Source: Spongiimicrobium salis
GTDB lineage: Bacteria; Bacteroidota; Bacteroidia; Flavobacteriales; Flavobacteriaceae
NCBI RefSeq assembly: GCF_043678055.1
Contig: NZ_JBHEQA010000002.1
Coordinates: forward strand, 62,001-126,000
Length of the DNA: 64,000 nt
Direction: 5' to 3'
A program made the translations under genes and the position numbers. Below the pieces are notes generated by a model. That model did no database searches. It had not been told where the DNA came from and saw only the letters and a program-made list of their open reading frames with translations. Positions 1 through 8,568 of the stretch are shown here, piece by piece. Numbering within the stretch: position 1 is the first letter of the stretch; each line of letters begins with the position of its first letter.

Positions 1-405
1 ATTTTGAATTTTATCCTTTACTGCGGTAAAAGCAGGGTTGAACCGTTCCACGTGCCCTACCTGGCCTTTTACCCGGTGTTGGATTTCCAAGGCCAATAAA
101 TCCTCAGCTTCCTGTAATGTATTGGTGATAGGTTTCTCAATGAATATATGTTTTCCTTTTGCCATGGCTTTTTGAGCGCAATCAAAATGGGAAAGGGTGG
201 GAGTGACAATGTCAACCACATCTACACTGTCAATGAGTGTATTGATATTGTCAAAGTAGGTATAACCAAATTCATCGGCTACCCTTTTACCATTGATGGC
301 ATCGGGATCATAAAAACCGACCAGTGTATATTTTGAGGATTCGTTGAGTAGTCGCAAGTGTATTTTACCTAAATGTCCTGCGCCTAGGACTCCAACTTTG
401 AGCAT
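1..405 (-). CDS. Gfo/Idh/MocA family oxidoreductase (N-terminal part, cut by window start)
   Basis: The first 135 codons are present and the reading frame runs off the left edge. The protein opens with a Rossmann NAD(P)-binding fold: the glycine-rich loop GAGHLG lies at residues 8-13, an acidic stretch FYDPD follows the second strand at about 31-35, and the family signature EKP is at residues 90-92, where the lysine is the expected catalytic residue. Family members oxidise or reduce sugars and related polyols, some of them at C3 of glycosides. The substrate cannot be read from this part. It has no signal peptide, so it is probably cytoplasmic. The start is the ATG at 405-403. A DUF1080 gene, a family linked to 3-keto sugars, lies nearby at 1155-1733 but is separated by a plus-strand gene. 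Confidence 0.9.
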   Translation of the reverse strand, partial: MLKVGVLGAGHLGKIHLRLLNESSKYTLVGFYDPDAINGKRVADEFGYTYFDNINTLIDSVDVVDIVTPTLSHFDCAQKAMAKGKHIFIEKPITNTLQEAEDLLALEIQHRVKGQVGHVERFNPAFTAVKDKIQN

Positions 406-563
406 AGTATTTTGTTTTGGCAAAAATAAGGAGATTTGTTCAAATAGGAGGGCTGCCAAAGGCGAATAGAAAAAGAAAATTGTAAAGATCAAAAAGGAAC
501 AATTCTTTTTGGCCATTGTTCGGGACGTCCCTTGCAAAATGGAAATCAATACTAGCGATATAG

Positions 564-594
564 TTTTATGGACGCATTAGTTTTAGTACTTTTG
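564..594 (+). promoter_or_regulatory. Candidate Bacteroidota-type promoter for the SnoaL-like gene
   Basis: TACTTTTG at 587-594 matches the -7 consensus TAnnTTTG. A weaker TTTT at 564-567 sits 19 nt upstream where TTTG is expected. The predicted transcript would begin about 20 nt before the ATG at 620. A perfect 10-bp palindrome, GGGACGTCCC, is at 522-531 upstream of it and may be an operator, though nothing else supports that. Confidence 0.45.
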
Positions 595-619
595 AGTTTG
601 TCTAAAACATGGAAAAATA

Positions 620-1123
620 ATGAAAAAATTACTAGTTGTTCTTTTTGGATTGATGATAAGCACTGCCTTTGCCCAAGATATTGCCGCTGTGCAAAAAGAA
701 ATTGACGAGACGCTCTGGAGACCTTTTCAAAAAGCCTTTGAAAAATTGGATGCCAAGGCTTTGAATGCTTTGTATGCAGATGAGGTATTACGCGTGACTC
801 CAGGGGGAATAGATACTAAAGAAGCATTTAAAGCGGCAAATGTGGAACGTTTTAAAGAAAACAAAGCTAAAAATGTAGCAATTAAGCTCGATTTTTGGTT
901 GGACGATAGAAAGACCAGCACGGATACCTCCTATGAGGTGGGCTTTTACCGGATTCAATTTATTTCCAAAGAAGGAGTGACCAATGCCCATGGCCAATTT
1001 CATATTGTGTTAAAAAAAATAGATGGCGCTTGGAAGATTACCCAAGATTGGGATACGGATAACATTAACGGCAAAGAAATTGGCGCTGAAGACTTTGGAA
1101 GACAAAAAGCCATTCGGTTTTAG
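620..1123 (+). CDS. Secreted SnoaL/NTF2-like (DUF4440-type) protein
   Basis: This 167-residue protein has a clear signal peptide (residues 1-19, lysines then a hydrophobic core ending AFAQ), so it is exported, probably to the periplasm. The mature part has the pattern of the NTF2-like cone fold: an N-terminal helix with a tryptophan (LWRPFQKAFEKLDAKAL), an acidic stretch, then beta strands ending with DGAWKITQDWDTD. Such domains can be enzymes or ligand-binding proteins, and no catalytic residues can be assigned here. The gene stands alone between opposite-strand genes and has its own candidate promoter. Another member of the broad fold is at 41591-42046. The fold assignment is fairly secure and the function unknown. 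Confidence 0.8.
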   Translation: MKKLLVVLFGLMISTAFAQDIAAVQKEIDETLWRPFQKAFEKLDAKALNALYADEVLRVTPGGIDTKEAFKAANVERFKENKAKNVAIKLDFWLDDRKTSTDTSYEVGFYRIQFISKEGVTNAHGQFHIVLKKIDGAWKITQDWDTDNINGKEIGAEDFGRQKAIRF

Positions 1124-1154
1124 CGAAGGGTTTAAAATGCTAAGGTGTATACGC

Positions 1155-1733
1155 TTATTGTAAAGAACGAATGCGAATATTTCTGAATTTGATTTCGCCC
1201 TCTCCCGCGGCCTGCAAACCTATATAGCCTGATACGCGATCATTGTTTATAATGTCTGCGGTAAGTTCTCCATTGACCCAGGCTTGGATCATGTTTCCCT
1301 TGGTTCTAATGGTATAGGTATTCCATTTTCCAATGGTTTCAACATAGGTAAGTGGTATTGCCCTGGTTACAACGGCTCCTGTTCTAAAGTCCTGATTGGG
1401 GTGAAGGTCCCAGATATTGAATTCATAGCAATCTGTATTTGATATTTCTGCGGCCAAACAACGTACAAAAATACCCGAATTGATACTACTATCTGGTAGA
1501 AACTCCAGTTCCAATTCAAAATCGCTATAGGTTTCCTTTGTAATTACAAATCCCGCGCCACTGCGTATACTTCCAATCAATGTACCGGAATCAAAACTCC
1601 AGGTGGCATCTCCCAATATGGACCAACTTTCATCGTTCTCCAGAAAAAGAGGGTTGCCCGTATTGCTCGCTAAACACGAACTCAATAGGAACGCTAAAAA
1701 AGCATAACATGACAAGAATGTAAAATGTTTCAT
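1155..1733 (-). CDS. DUF1080 (3-keto-disaccharide hydrolase type) lipoprotein
   Basis: The 192-residue protein starts with a lipoprotein signal whose lipobox LLSSC gives a lipid-anchored cysteine near residue 20. The rest is a DUF1080/PF06439 beta-sandwich: the strand pattern WSFDSGTLIGS, the YSDFELELEF block, the NSGIFVR motif, EFNIWD, and the closing FRNIRIRSL are all typical. Some family members cleave 3-keto glycosides made by Gfo/Idh/MocA dehydrogenases, and a partial one of those begins at 405. The gene is monocistronic on the minus strand, converging with the SnoaL-like gene. The domain call is firm; the exact reaction is inferred from family members. Confidence 0.85.
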   Translation of the reverse strand: MKHFTFLSCYAFLAFLLSSCLASNTGNPLFLENDESWSILGDATWSFDSGTLIGSIRSGAGFVITKETYSDFELELEFLPDSSINSGIFVRCLAAEISNTDCYEFNIWDLHPNQDFRTGAVVTRAIPLTYVETIGKWNTYTIRTKGNMIQAWVNGELTADIINNDRVSGYIGLQAAGEGEIKFRNIRIRSLQ

Positions 1734-1965
1734 GACATTGATTTATTTGGTGTAAATATATGGAATCGCTAGAGAATGTGGTACAAAGATTATGTTAGGA
1801 TATTACAAGAATTTAGAACGACAAATTATAAGGGCATCAGTAGCAATTCCCTAAACTTTTTCTAACTTTACGGCACTTAAAAACCAACCCTTGTAATAGA
1901 CAAAACAGCTCCTTTGTACCTTTTCCCAGAAAGCCTAAAATGGAGTATGTCATGATAATGACGCT

Positions 1966-2607
1966 ATGAAAGATACCTTAAAACATCGCGGAATGCGAAA
2001 TAAGTTAGCCGAAATTCTTGTTGAAAAAGGGATAAAAAGCCCTCCAGTCTTAGCAGCGATACAGACTATTCCAAGACATTTGTTTCTGGATAGTAGTTTT
2101 GAGGATCACGCTTATCAGGATAAGGCGTTTCCAATAGGAGCGGAACAAACAATTTCCCAACCTTATACCGTTGCCTTTCAAACCGAATTATTGGGACTTC
2201 AGGGCCAAGAAAAAATTTTGGAAATAGGCACGGGAAGTGGTTATCAAACTGCAGTGTTGTTGGCTTTAAAGGCAAAAGTATATACTATAGAACGGCAACT
2301 GGAATTGTTTAAAAAAACCAAGCTTTTTTTTGGAAAAATGGGATACCGTCCCAAAAAACATATTTTTGGGGATGGCTATAAAGGCATGCCCGAAGAAGCC
2401 CCTTTTGATGGCATCATTGTTACCGCAGGAGCGCCATATGTTCCCAAACCGTTATTGGCCCAACTGAAAATAGGGGGAAGGCTTGTTATTCCTGTGGGAA
2501 ACGAGGAGCAAATAATGACCTTATACGAACGGAAATCGGCCAAGGCTTTTGAAAAAAAAGAATTTGGATCTTTTCGTTTTGTGCCTTTGTTGGAAGACAA
2601 AAACTAA
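1966..2607 (+). CDS. pcm: Protein-L-isoaspartate O-methyltransferase
   Basis: This 213-residue cytoplasmic enzyme uses S-adenosylmethionine to methylate isoaspartyl residues in aged proteins, starting their repair. The family signature QTISQP is at 61-66, and the SAM-binding motif LEIGTGSGYQTA is at about 85-96. Later motifs (GDGYKG, PFDGIIVTAGA, GGRLVIPVG) follow in the usual order and the length is normal. The start ATG at 1966 is preceded by an A-rich leader without a strong ribosome site, as is common in this phylum. Its stop lies seven bases from the end of the convergent DUF5686 gene with no obvious hairpin between them. Confidence 0.95.
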   Translation: MKDTLKHRGMRNKLAEILVEKGIKSPPVLAAIQTIPRHLFLDSSFEDHAYQDKAFPIGAEQTISQPYTVAFQTELLGLQGQEKILEIGTGSGYQTAVLLALKAKVYTIERQLELFKKTKLFFGKMGYRPKKHIFGDGYKGMPEEAPFDGIIVTAGAPYVPKPLLAQLKIGGRLVIPVGNEEQIMTLYERKSAKAFEKKEFGSFRFVPLLEDKN

Positions 2608-2613
2608 AAAGGA

Positions 2614-5079
2614 TTAGAATTGCACACCAAAATTGACCCACTGTTGTTTTCTGCCTTGAAAATTACTTTGGGCAAAATCAATACGCAAAAAACGAAATTT
2701 TTTCCAACCCAAATTCCCCAATCCAATGCTAAACTCGCTATAAGGTTGATTGTTCTCCGTGGCCAATATTTTTCCACCAACGATCAAATTGGCATTGAGT
2801 TTATTCAATAACGGAATTTTCCCCATAATGAAGCCTTTAAAATTGTGTTCTGCATGAGCTTCAAAATAGGTTTTATTTGTACTCAGGTCGTAGTATGGAA
2901 GAATAAAGAATGAATTTAGGTAGTCTTTGTTGAGACTGATCCGGGTTAGATTTCCATTAAAATGCTGGTAATCCACAAAGGAAATATTGTCTGCATTGAG
3001 AAATGCCCCAGCCTTGAGGTTATATGAAAAATCTCCCTTTCCACCTACTGGAAATTCCTGTGTCAAGCGTATTTTAAATTGATCAAAATGTAAATCCGAA
3101 CTACTTCCTGCAAAGCCTTTCTCATATCCAAGGCGCAGGGTAGGGGTATTGGAAAAGAGGTTAAATTTCCTATTGGGATAGTTCAGGTACTTTTGACCAA
3201 ATCTGATTCGGGCATTTACTTGCAATCGTACAAGGTTGTGCTGACCAATCGCCGCATTTTCAAAATCTTCTGGTGCCAAAGGATTATTGGATGAAAACTC
3301 CCCATCTTTATCCCCAATAATGGAGAAATTTGTGGTATTGAATACTGGTTTTCTTTGTTCGTAACCAATGTCGGCACCAATATAAATACCATTGACCACT
3401 TCTTCGGAATAGAAAAGATTTACATAGGTCTTATCATAAAATTTAGCGTCATTGCTCTCCAGAAAGAGCGTCCTAAAGCTATTGCCAAAATACGAAATGG
3501 GATTGGATCCATTAAATTGGGGCAATTCATTACCACCGCGTATACGAATAAAAGGCCTTGAAAAATTATTGAAACGATAGGATACTTCCCCTAAAGGACG
3601 AAAGACTTTGTCAGAAAGCCCATACTCAAAAGTAGTATTGACATTTAGGCGGCGTCCCTCTTCTCTCTTCAGCTTGGCATAATTGAATATAAATTTGGAA
3701 TTCCAACCTTGAACCGTGTTATAGCGCAATTCTTCCAAGGGGCTTTCAAAGTTAAAGTAGCGCTCTTTAAACGTATTGCGGTGCTGATATCCTAATAAAA
3801 TATCGCCCAATTTTAATCTATTGCGCACCCGATCCACAGAATCCAGATAGGTTTTGGATTTCCGGATCAGCTGCACGCTATCTTTTTTGACATAATCCAG
3901 AATCTCTTCTCCGGTTAAAGGAACCGGGCGCAAGCTGGTCCAATATAGACTATCTTTTTCATTTGCCGCCTCGGCAAAAGAGAGCACCTCGTTCTTAAAA
4001 TCCTTTTTTTGGAGAGGTGCATTGAGGTTGTAATTGGTATAAGCCGCCGTAAAACGCCCATTTCCTTGGATACCAAATAGGCCATATTGAAAGTCGATGC
4101 GCTGCAGCACTTTTAACCAAGCCTCGTTTTTTTGAGAAAAATTAAAATCTTGTTTTAAAAAGAGGGAATCTACGGCAAAAACTTGTGCTTGTTCCCCAGT
4201 AACGGACAAATCTATGGCGTACAGGGCCCATTGGTCTTCCACAATATAAATTGTTCCCCGAAACACATTGTCATTTGGTCTTTTGGGAATTACAGAAATC
4301 TGGTTGATCAAATTATTGTGATCGTCATAGAAGGTGCCAATAAGTTTGTATCTGTAGTAACCAAAAGCATTGTCGGCAATTGGGGAAACCAACCTATTCC
4401 CAAAAGCTATAGTGTTGTTGTAATAGGAAATATCAACATCTGAAGCGGTATTGAAACTAAAACCATTATCATCGCCACTAATTTTGGAAGCAATGATGTT
4501 TTCGTTGAAAGCTTTCTTGTTTTTTGCAATTTTTGAAATCGTTTCGGAAAGGTAAATGATACCTGATCTTGTAGAATCCAGCCCTCCTCCAAAATCCCCA
4601 ACATCCTGGCCTAAAATTCTTTCAGGGGCGTTTTTTATTTTGATTAAGCCTTTGGAATAGAAATCAGCCGTATAGGATTGTAATTTTTTCTGATATTCCC
4701 TGCGTTTGCCTATCGCATTTCTTATGATCCTATTGGCCGGATTGTCCGAAGCGTTGACTTCCACTCCGGCAAGGGAGAGTCGCTCTTCGGTCAAGGAAAG
4801 ATCTAGTGTAAAGGGGAATTTTTCAATCGTTACCGTCTCCTTTCTTGTTTTAAACCCTAAATATTTAAAAACTATGGTATAGGTTCCCGTTTTGGAAAGT
4901 TCCAGAAGAAACTGACCATTGTCATTTGTAGTGGTCCCGGTCACTGTATTTTCCAAATAAATATTTACAAAGGATAAAGGGGTATTATCCGCATCAGTAA
5001 CGGTACCGCTGATCTGGGCCTGGGAGAAATAAAAAGAAAAACACACTAAAAAGAAGAAGCCCGATTTTATTTTTAGCAT
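2614..5079 (-). CDS. CarboxypepD_reg-like plus DUF5686 outer membrane protein
   Basis: I place the start at the ATG at 5079, which puts the signal peptide (MLKIKSGFFF... ending SQAQ) at the N-terminus; an upstream ATG at 5112 would add 11 polar residues. Of 821 residues, about 22-100 form a carboxypeptidase-regulatory-like beta domain (ISGTVTDADNTPLSFVNIYL, then YLGFKT). The remainder matches the DUF5686 family, with many alternating aromatic strands and a C-terminus ending in phenylalanine (WVNFGVQF), which suggests an outer-membrane beta-barrel. Proteins of this type are common in Flavobacteriaceae and have no firmly known role. The gene ends next to pcm and lies downstream of smpB on the same strand, about 90 bp apart. 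Confidence 0.85.
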   Translation of the reverse strand: MLKIKSGFFFLVCFSFYFSQAQISGTVTDADNTPLSFVNIYLENTVTGTTTNDNGQFLLELSKTGTYTIVFKYLGFKTRKETVTIEKFPFTLDLSLTEERLSLAGVEVNASDNPANRIIRNAIGKRREYQKKLQSYTADFYSKGLIKIKNAPERILGQDVGDFGGGLDSTRSGIIYLSETISKIAKNKKAFNENIIASKISGDDNGFSFNTASDVDISYYNNTIAFGNRLVSPIADNAFGYYRYKLIGTFYDDHNNLINQISVIPKRPNDNVFRGTIYIVEDQWALYAIDLSVTGEQAQVFAVDSLFLKQDFNFSQKNEAWLKVLQRIDFQYGLFGIQGNGRFTAAYTNYNLNAPLQKKDFKNEVLSFAEAANEKDSLYWTSLRPVPLTGEEILDYVKKDSVQLIRKSKTYLDSVDRVRNRLKLGDILLGYQHRNTFKERYFNFESPLEELRYNTVQGWNSKFIFNYAKLKREEGRRLNVNTTFEYGLSDKVFRPLGEVSYRFNNFSRPFIRIRGGNELPQFNGSNPISYFGNSFRTLFLESNDAKFYDKTYVNLFYSEEVVNGIYIGADIGYEQRKPVFNTTNFSIIGDKDGEFSSNNPLAPEDFENAAIGQHNLVRLQVNARIRFGQKYLNYPNRKFNLFSNTPTLRLGYEKGFAGSSSDLHFDQFKIRLTQEFPVGGKGDFSYNLKAGAFLNADNISFVDYQHFNGNLTRISLNKDYLNSFFILPYYDLSTNKTYFEAHAEHNFKGFIMGKIPLLNKLNANLIVGGKILATENNQPYSEFSIGLGNLGWKKFRFLRIDFAQSNFQGRKQQWVNFGVQF

Positions 5080-5167
5080 ATAAGACTTTGGTTTAAGATC
5101 ACGATGATACAATAAAATAGCAGGAAGCTTATTTTAAAGGATGTTAATTGGGAAGACTTTATACAAT

Positions 5168-5632
5168 TCAATTATTAAAGTTTTTCTTGATACGATCCAA
5201 GTTTCTTTTATTGTCGCGATCCTTTATACTCTCTCTCTTGTCGTAGAGTTTCTTTCCTTTCGCCAAAGCGATTTCCAATTTTGCCAATCCCCGATCATTT
5301 AGAAATAAGCGCAGGGGGACAATGGTTAAACCGGCATTCTTCACCTGACGCACTAATTTTTTTAATTCTCTTTTATGTAAAAGTAATTTGCGTTGCGCTT
5401 TGGGTTTGTGGTTGTAATGGCTTCCGTGCGAATATTCATCGACCTGCATATTGATAACGAACAATTCGCCCCTATCATTAAACTCACAAAAACTTTCGGT
5501 AATAGAGGCCTTTCCCAGGCGAATGGATTTTATTTCTGTTCCGGATAGCACAATACCCGTGCTATAGGTCTCTAGGATTTCATATTCAAATCGAGCCCTT
5601 TTGTTCTTTATATTGATGTTTTTTTGTATCAC
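5168..5632 (-). CDS. smpB: SsrA-binding protein SmpB
   Basis: The 154-residue protein binds tmRNA and delivers it to stalled ribosomes in trans-translation. The family hallmarks are present: the N-terminal block IKNKRARFEYEI, GIVLSGTEIKS, the Y-rich segment EYSHGSHYNH, KRELKKL, and the basic tail (KGKKLYDKRE followed by KRNLDRIKK) that enters the mRNA channel. Length is normal. The gene stands between the DUF5686 gene and a phosphatase lipoprotein on the same strand. The tmRNA gene itself is not visible in this window. Confidence 0.97.
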   Translation of the reverse strand: MIQKNINIKNKRARFEYEILETYSTGIVLSGTEIKSIRLGKASITESFCEFNDRGELFVINMQVDEYSHGSHYNHKPKAQRKLLLHKRELKKLVRQVKNAGLTIVPLRLFLNDRGLAKLEIALAKGKKLYDKRESIKDRDNKRNLDRIKKNFNN

Positions 5633-5742
5633 AGCGACAAAAATAAGAACAATTGACTAGAAAGGCTTAAAATATGAAGTGATCTTGTCTTTTGGAATTT
5701 TAGCACGAAACGATAGGCTGTTACTGATCAGTGCTATTTTAG

Positions 5743-6297
5743 TTACTCCCTACTAGGGCAACTGCAATCAAAATGTAGGCGCGTACTGGTTACTTTTTCA
5801 TTAATAATGGTGACAATGAAAAGGCTTCCGTTATCACTATGGTCCATAGCGCTATACTTTTCCTCTCCTAGGAGTTTGTTGGCAAAGTCTGGAGTGGAGT
5901 TGCTATGCCCTACGACCAATACATTTTTTCCAAGATTCTGACTCTTAAATGTCTTGATGTTCACATCCCTGGGGTCGTAGTACAAAGGTGTGATATCTTT
6001 TTTTACTGAAGTAGGGCTGGCAGTCATCACAGTACGCTCAAAATCGGTCGTATAGATAGCGTCTAGGTCAACTTCCTCTAAAATCTCTGCCCAATGCATA
6101 GCGCGGCCCAATCCCTTTTGAGTAAGTTCCGGGTCAATATTGTTGGGGTCACTACGATCTTTCTCCGCATGTCGTATCAGGTAAAAAGTAGATGTAACTG
6201 TAGCAATACTAGTTTCTTCCACCGGTTTTTCCTCTTCTTTACAGCTCAAAAAACTTGTTAAAAAAAATACAAATATTAAAAGTTTGATGGTTTTCAT
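5743..6297 (-). CDS. Histidine phosphatase (SixA-like) lipoprotein
   Basis: The protein is 184 residues from the ATG at 6297 (186 if the ATG at 6303 is used). A lipoprotein signal ends with the lipobox FLSC near residue 18, so it is probably anchored in an envelope membrane. The catalytic motif LIRHAEKD is a variant of the RHG triad, a feature shared with SixA-type phosphatases, and the second active-site histidine is in VVGHSNSTP. An EDVDL-to-TDFERT segment carries the conserved arginine. Members remove phosphate from phosphohistidine or small phosphoesters. The substrate is unknown. An envelope location argues against a direct role on a cytoplasmic phosphotransferase protein. Confidence 0.85.
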   Translation of the reverse strand: MKTIKLLIFVFFLTSFLSCKEEEKPVEETSIATVTSTFYLIRHAEKDRSDPNNIDPELTQKGLGRAMHWAEILEEVDLDAIYTTDFERTVMTASPTSVKKDITPLYYDPRDVNIKTFKSQNLGKNVLVVGHSNSTPDFANKLLGEEKYSAMDHSDNGSLFIVTIINEKVTSTRLHFDCSCPSRE

Positions 6298-6393
6298 AAT
6301 CATTTTGTTTGTGTAAATTTGGACACTATGCTTTTTATGTAACTAAAATTAGTACAAATTAGTATATAAACCGTTGTTTTTATCCCTTTATAT

Positions 6394-7833
6394 ATGAGAA
6401 AGCTTTATTCTGTGTTTTTATTTTCAATTGTATTTACTACAATTGGAGCTCAAAACAGTATTCTTCCCGGGGATTTTAGACAACATAATTTAACTACTTT
6501 TAATTCCAGTTTATTACTGCCCACAGCTTCTTTAGATCGCAATGAACCGGAGTCCATAGCACTATGGACACGCTGGCAATGGCAAGGGATAGATGTGGAT
6601 CCTTCTACAACTTTTCTGCACTACACCCGAAAACTTGGGGAGGGATCTGCCCTAGGAGTCGGTTTTTTACAACATAACAGTAGCAGGTTTTTGGAAACTG
6701 GAGGGGTTTTCAATTATGCCTATGCTATTCCCTTAAGTGATAAGGCCAAGATCGGAGTTGGATTTAATTTTTTTGGCTTTAATAGGGAGATATCAGATAA
6801 CCTCATTCCGTTGGAACCAGATCCGGACCCTGCCATTGTGGATGAAAGCAGTAGTGGTTTTATTCTGCAAATGGCTCCGGCGATACAAGTTGTTGTAGGA
6901 CAGTTTTTTTTGGGACTGACCTCGGAGAATTTGTTTGATTTTAACTTTGGTTCAAACAAAAGGGAGACCAGGCCAGAAGACCGGTTTTACCAAGGTATTG
7001 TGGGTTACGACTTCTTGTTTACGGAAAATTCATATTTACGGCCTAGCGTTTATGTCAAGACCATTCCGGATGCCGATGCCCAATATGGCCTAACGGCCAT
7101 GTATGCGGCCCCCAAATTTTGGGTTCAAGGTGGGTACAATAGTTTTTATGGCGTCTCCGGTGGTATAGGGGGGCGTTTTTTTAAACACCTGTCCATTGGA
7201 GCTTTAATAGAATATGGGATTGACAATCAAGTGAGTGATAATGACCCTACTTTTGAAATCATTACGGCATACAATTTTGACAAAAGGGATACCGAACGAA
7301 AATTAAAGCCTAAAAGGATTCGTAAAAACACAAAACGCAGCGGAAAAAGAAAACGTTTAGCAGAACGTAGGGAACGTGAAAAACAGGCCCAACTCCAAAA
7401 AGAATTGGATGAGGCCGCCCGCTTGGCAGCCGTTGAAGCAAAAGCAGAAGCGGAACGCGTGAGAAAAGAAAGAGAAGCTCTGGCTGCGGCCGCTTTGGAA
7501 GAAGAAAAGCGTAAACAAGAATTGGATAGACTGGCAGAACAGCGTCCACAAGAAGAGGAACGATACGAAGAAGTTGAAGTTGAGGATGGGCTGGAACCTG
7601 GGTATTACTTAATAGCAAATGTCTATAATACGGAAAAGTATTTTGAGAATTTCAAACAAAGTTTGAGAGATCGGGGAATAACACCAAAATCCTTCTTCAG
7701 AAAATCAAATGGATTGAACTATGTGTATTTGGAGCGTTATGAAAGCCGAGAAGCTGCAGATGCTGCAAAACGAAGTCAGTTCAATGGCACCTATACCGAG
7801 ACCCTTTGGATTTTTAGAGTAGTGGCCAAATAA
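6394..7833 (+). CDS. PorP/SprF-family outer membrane protein with C-terminal SPOR-like domain
   Basis: The 479-residue protein has a signal peptide (residues 1-19, ending IGAQ). Residues about 20-300 are a PorP/SprF-type barrel: the early block LPGDFRQHNLTTFNSSLLLP, TRWQWQGI, repeated beta strands, and the closing segment IGALIEYGIDN followed by AYNF. Residues 300-400 are a highly basic stretch (KPKRIRKNTKRSGKRKR) and a long Ala/Glu/Arg coiled coil. Residues about 405-479 resemble a SPOR domain (GYYLIANVYNTEKYFENF, then LNYVYLERYESREAADAA). PorP/SprF proteins often assist export or anchoring of large adhesins by the type IX secretion system. No adhesin gene is adjacent here. Confidence 0.8.
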   Translation: MRKLYSVFLFSIVFTTIGAQNSILPGDFRQHNLTTFNSSLLLPTASLDRNEPESIALWTRWQWQGIDVDPSTTFLHYTRKLGEGSALGVGFLQHNSSRFLETGGVFNYAYAIPLSDKAKIGVGFNFFGFNREISDNLIPLEPDPDPAIVDESSSGFILQMAPAIQVVVGQFFLGLTSENLFDFNFGSNKRETRPEDRFYQGIVGYDFLFTENSYLRPSVYVKTIPDADAQYGLTAMYAAPKFWVQGGYNSFYGVSGGIGGRFFKHLSIGALIEYGIDNQVSDNDPTFEIITAYNFDKRDTERKLKPKRIRKNTKRSGKRKRLAERREREKQAQLQKELDEAARLAAVEAKAEAERVRKEREALAAAALEEEKRKQELDRLAEQRPQEEERYEEVEVEDGLEPGYYLIANVYNTEKYFENFKQSLRDRGITPKSFFRKSNGLNYVYLERYESREAADAAKRSQFNGTYTETLWIFRVVAK

Positions 7834-8430
7834 TCAGGTCTTAATTTCTTTGGCAATCAATTGTTTTAAATACGCAATCGTATTCAATAGGTATTTTCGA
7901 TCTTTGGTAAGCATAAACATAGCGACTGCTCCTTGGAGCATGGTGTATAATTGTTTTGCAAACTGTAAAGGGGTAACAGGTATTTTTAATTCTTTTTGAT
8001 GAATTCCATTTTCTATGACCAGTGCAATTTTGCCTTCGATAAGCTTAATGGTTTCCTTGGCCGCAGCATATAATAAACGATTGTTGTATTGGGCATCGAT
8101 TCCCACTCCCATGATGGGACATCCAAATGTGGGCGCGGTAAAATCTTCATAATCCTTATACAGGTCGGTCAATGCGAATAATTTATCCAGTGAAGTTCCT
8201 GGACTTTCCAATTTTTCGTCAATAGCTGCCAACAAGCGCTTTCTATTGTGCTCAAATGCTGCCAAAGCCAACGCCTCCTTATTTTCAAAATTACCATACA
8301 AAGCTCCTTTGGTAAGTCCGGTAGCTTCGGTAAGATGACTCATGCTTGTTCCTATATAGCCGTGTTTATTAAAAATGGGAGCTACAGTTTCAATAATATA
8401 AGCAGTGGTTCTTTCAGCTTTTGTAGTCAT
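7834..8430 (-). CDS. TetR/AcrR-family transcriptional regulator
   Basis: This 198-residue cytoplasmic regulator has the standard N-terminal TetR helix-turn-helix: IIETVAPIFNKHGYIGTSMS, then the recognition segment TEATGLTKGALYGNFENKE. The C-terminal 140 residues form the variable ligand-binding and dimerisation part, with a motif GCPIMGVGID typical of the subgroup related to TetR_C_6 or YcdC-like repressors. It abuts the PorP-SPOR gene tail to tail, with no spacer. No transporter or enzyme target lies next to its promoter: the upstream gap of about 140 bp faces the clpB 3' end. The ligand is unknown. Confidence 0.93.
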   Translation of the reverse strand: MTTKAERTTAYIIETVAPIFNKHGYIGTSMSHLTEATGLTKGALYGNFENKEALALAAFEHNRKRLLAAIDEKLESPGTSLDKLFALTDLYKDYEDFTAPTFGCPIMGVGIDAQYNNRLLYAAAKETIKLIEGKIALVIENGIHQKELKIPVTPLQFAKQLYTMLQGAVAMFMLTKDRKYLLNTIAYLKQLIAKEIKT

Positions 8431-8568
8431 TCTTTCGCATTTTTATTACGAATATAAAAAAACTATATACTGTATGGTATTTATTTTTATTAAAAAATGG
8501 CATTCCTTTCCGCATACCTATAACTAAAGTATACTTATGGGAAAGAAATGCCTATTGTACTTCAAGTG

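Noticed and set aside
7310..7618. Long open frames on the strand opposite to the PorP-SPOR gene
   Set aside because: They are antisense to the repetitive Ala/Glu/Lys coiled-coil codons, have Leu/Phe-rich low-complexity products and no start context; they are shadows of the real gene.
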